Shown: positions 21,903 to 22,154 of the stretch, piece after piece | How positions within the stretch are numbered: the first letter of the stretch is position 1 | Layout of the letters: each line of letters begins with the position of its first letter | Virus record (IMG/VR): IMGVR_UViG_3300047121_000266 | Span: 1 to 22,154 of that record | DNA: 22,154 nucleotides | Strand: one strand, 5' to 3' | Source of the DNA: a virus | Program-made: the position numbers and the translations under genes | The notes under the pieces: model-generated | Told to the model about the DNA's origin: nothing | Databases searched by the model: none | What the model saw: only the letters and a program-made list of their open reading frames with translations

Positions 21903-22154
21903 TGACGCTCTGGCATTGGATCCTCTGGGTGCTGACCTGGCTGTCGAGCGACCCGGCGTCGTTTGACCGGGAGGCCGGGCGGGCCGCCGCCGCCGTCACG
22001 GCCGCCAGGGCCAGCATGGCCGTCGAGCCCCCGGCACCCACGCCGCCCGGGCCAAAGCCGCCCAAGCCCGAGAAATGCACCGAGTGCAACGGCACCGGCT
22101 GGATCGTCCACGGCGACGGGCACCGCACTCGCTGCCCGTGTGGAGCCACTGGCT
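21902..22154 (+). CDS. Membrane-anchored CxxCxGxG zinc-finger protein (5' part)
   Basis: The gene starts at ATG 21902, overlapping the previous stop by one base (TGATG), and runs off the window after 84 codons. Residues 1-15 (MTLWHWILWVLTWLS) are strongly hydrophobic and serve as anchor or signal. An Ala-rich helix and a Pro-rich linker (PPAPTPPGPKPPKPEK) lead to a DnaJ-like zinc finger: CTECNGTGW, then CPCG, about 18 residues later. It shares the anchor plus Pro linker layout with its two neighbours. DnaJ-type fingers bind unfolded protein or zinc; here it may bind a partner in the envelope module. The C-terminal part is not visible. Confidence 0.62.
   Translation, partial: MTLWHWILWVLTWLSSDPASFDREAGRAAAAVTAARASMAVEPPAPTPPGPKPPKPEKCTECNGTGWIVHGDGHRTRCPCGATG

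Noticed and set aside
1-22154. CRISPR array, tRNA or insertion sequence
   Set aside because: I saw no regularly spaced repeats, no cloverleaf-like conserved TTCGA arm near a suitable acceptor stem, and no transposase or terminal inverted repeats.

Overview
The window is a late-gene (virion and lysis) segment of a tailed, probably siphovirus-type bacteriophage or prophage. About thirty genes all lie on the + strand. They are packed with 4-bp ATGA/GTGA stop-start overlaps or 1-bp TAATG overlaps. No host housekeeping gene, tRNA, rRNA, integrase, terminase, portal or major capsid gene is visible. Most of the window is very GC-rich (about 65-70% in lines I counted), so long antisense ORFs are shadows. 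A high-GC Gram-negative host is implied. A planctomycete is a reasonable guess from the look of the proteins and the weak ribosome-binding sites at some starts, but this is inference only.

Layout. (1) 2-1745: the end of a collagen-like fibre protein and three small fibre or decoration genes. (2) 1767-5869: a five-gene carbohydrate cassette: a GH130/GT108-like beta-propeller, two tandem HtrL/YibB-like proteins, a SAM methyltransferase, and a GT2 glycosyltransferase with a TPR-like tail. (3) 5866-12227: neck and tail module: tail-terminator-like, HK97 gp10-like, three tandem tail-tube-like paralogues, a tail assembly chaperone with a probable -1 frameshift extension, a 788-aa tape measure protein and a distal-tail-like protein. 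(4) 12227-14916: two tail-tip or receptor-binding candidates in an AT-richer island. (5) 15119-16045: a sixth glycan gene (GT71-like). (6) 16042-18566: small accessory genes: HExxH metallopeptidase-like, basic helical protein, calcineurin-like phosphoesterase, Nmad1/DUF1599-like, hypothetical. (7) 18559-19579: two beta-rich paralogues. (8) 19576-22154: a cluster of membrane-anchored proteins including a papain-like cysteine peptidase and a CxxCxGxG zinc-finger protein. This is the likely lysis or envelope module, although no classical endolysin is recognisable.

How the genes may work together. The tail genes follow the canonical siphophage order (terminator, tube, G/G-T, tape measure, distal tail). 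The glycan genes are embedded in that late operon rather than placed beside a lysogeny region, so their products would be made together with virion proteins. The simplest reading is glycosylation and O-methyl capping of virion proteins or of the host surface. A shared promoter-like element (CACCCCCTGCGG, exactly 18 nt, then TATTCT or TACGCT) lies upstream of the tail-tube genes and upstream of the GT71-like gene, and may divide the cluster into transcription units. The most unusual points are the six-gene glycan set, the triplicated tube gene, the frameshift with no possible internal start, and the membrane-anchored cysteine protease in a lysis-like position.
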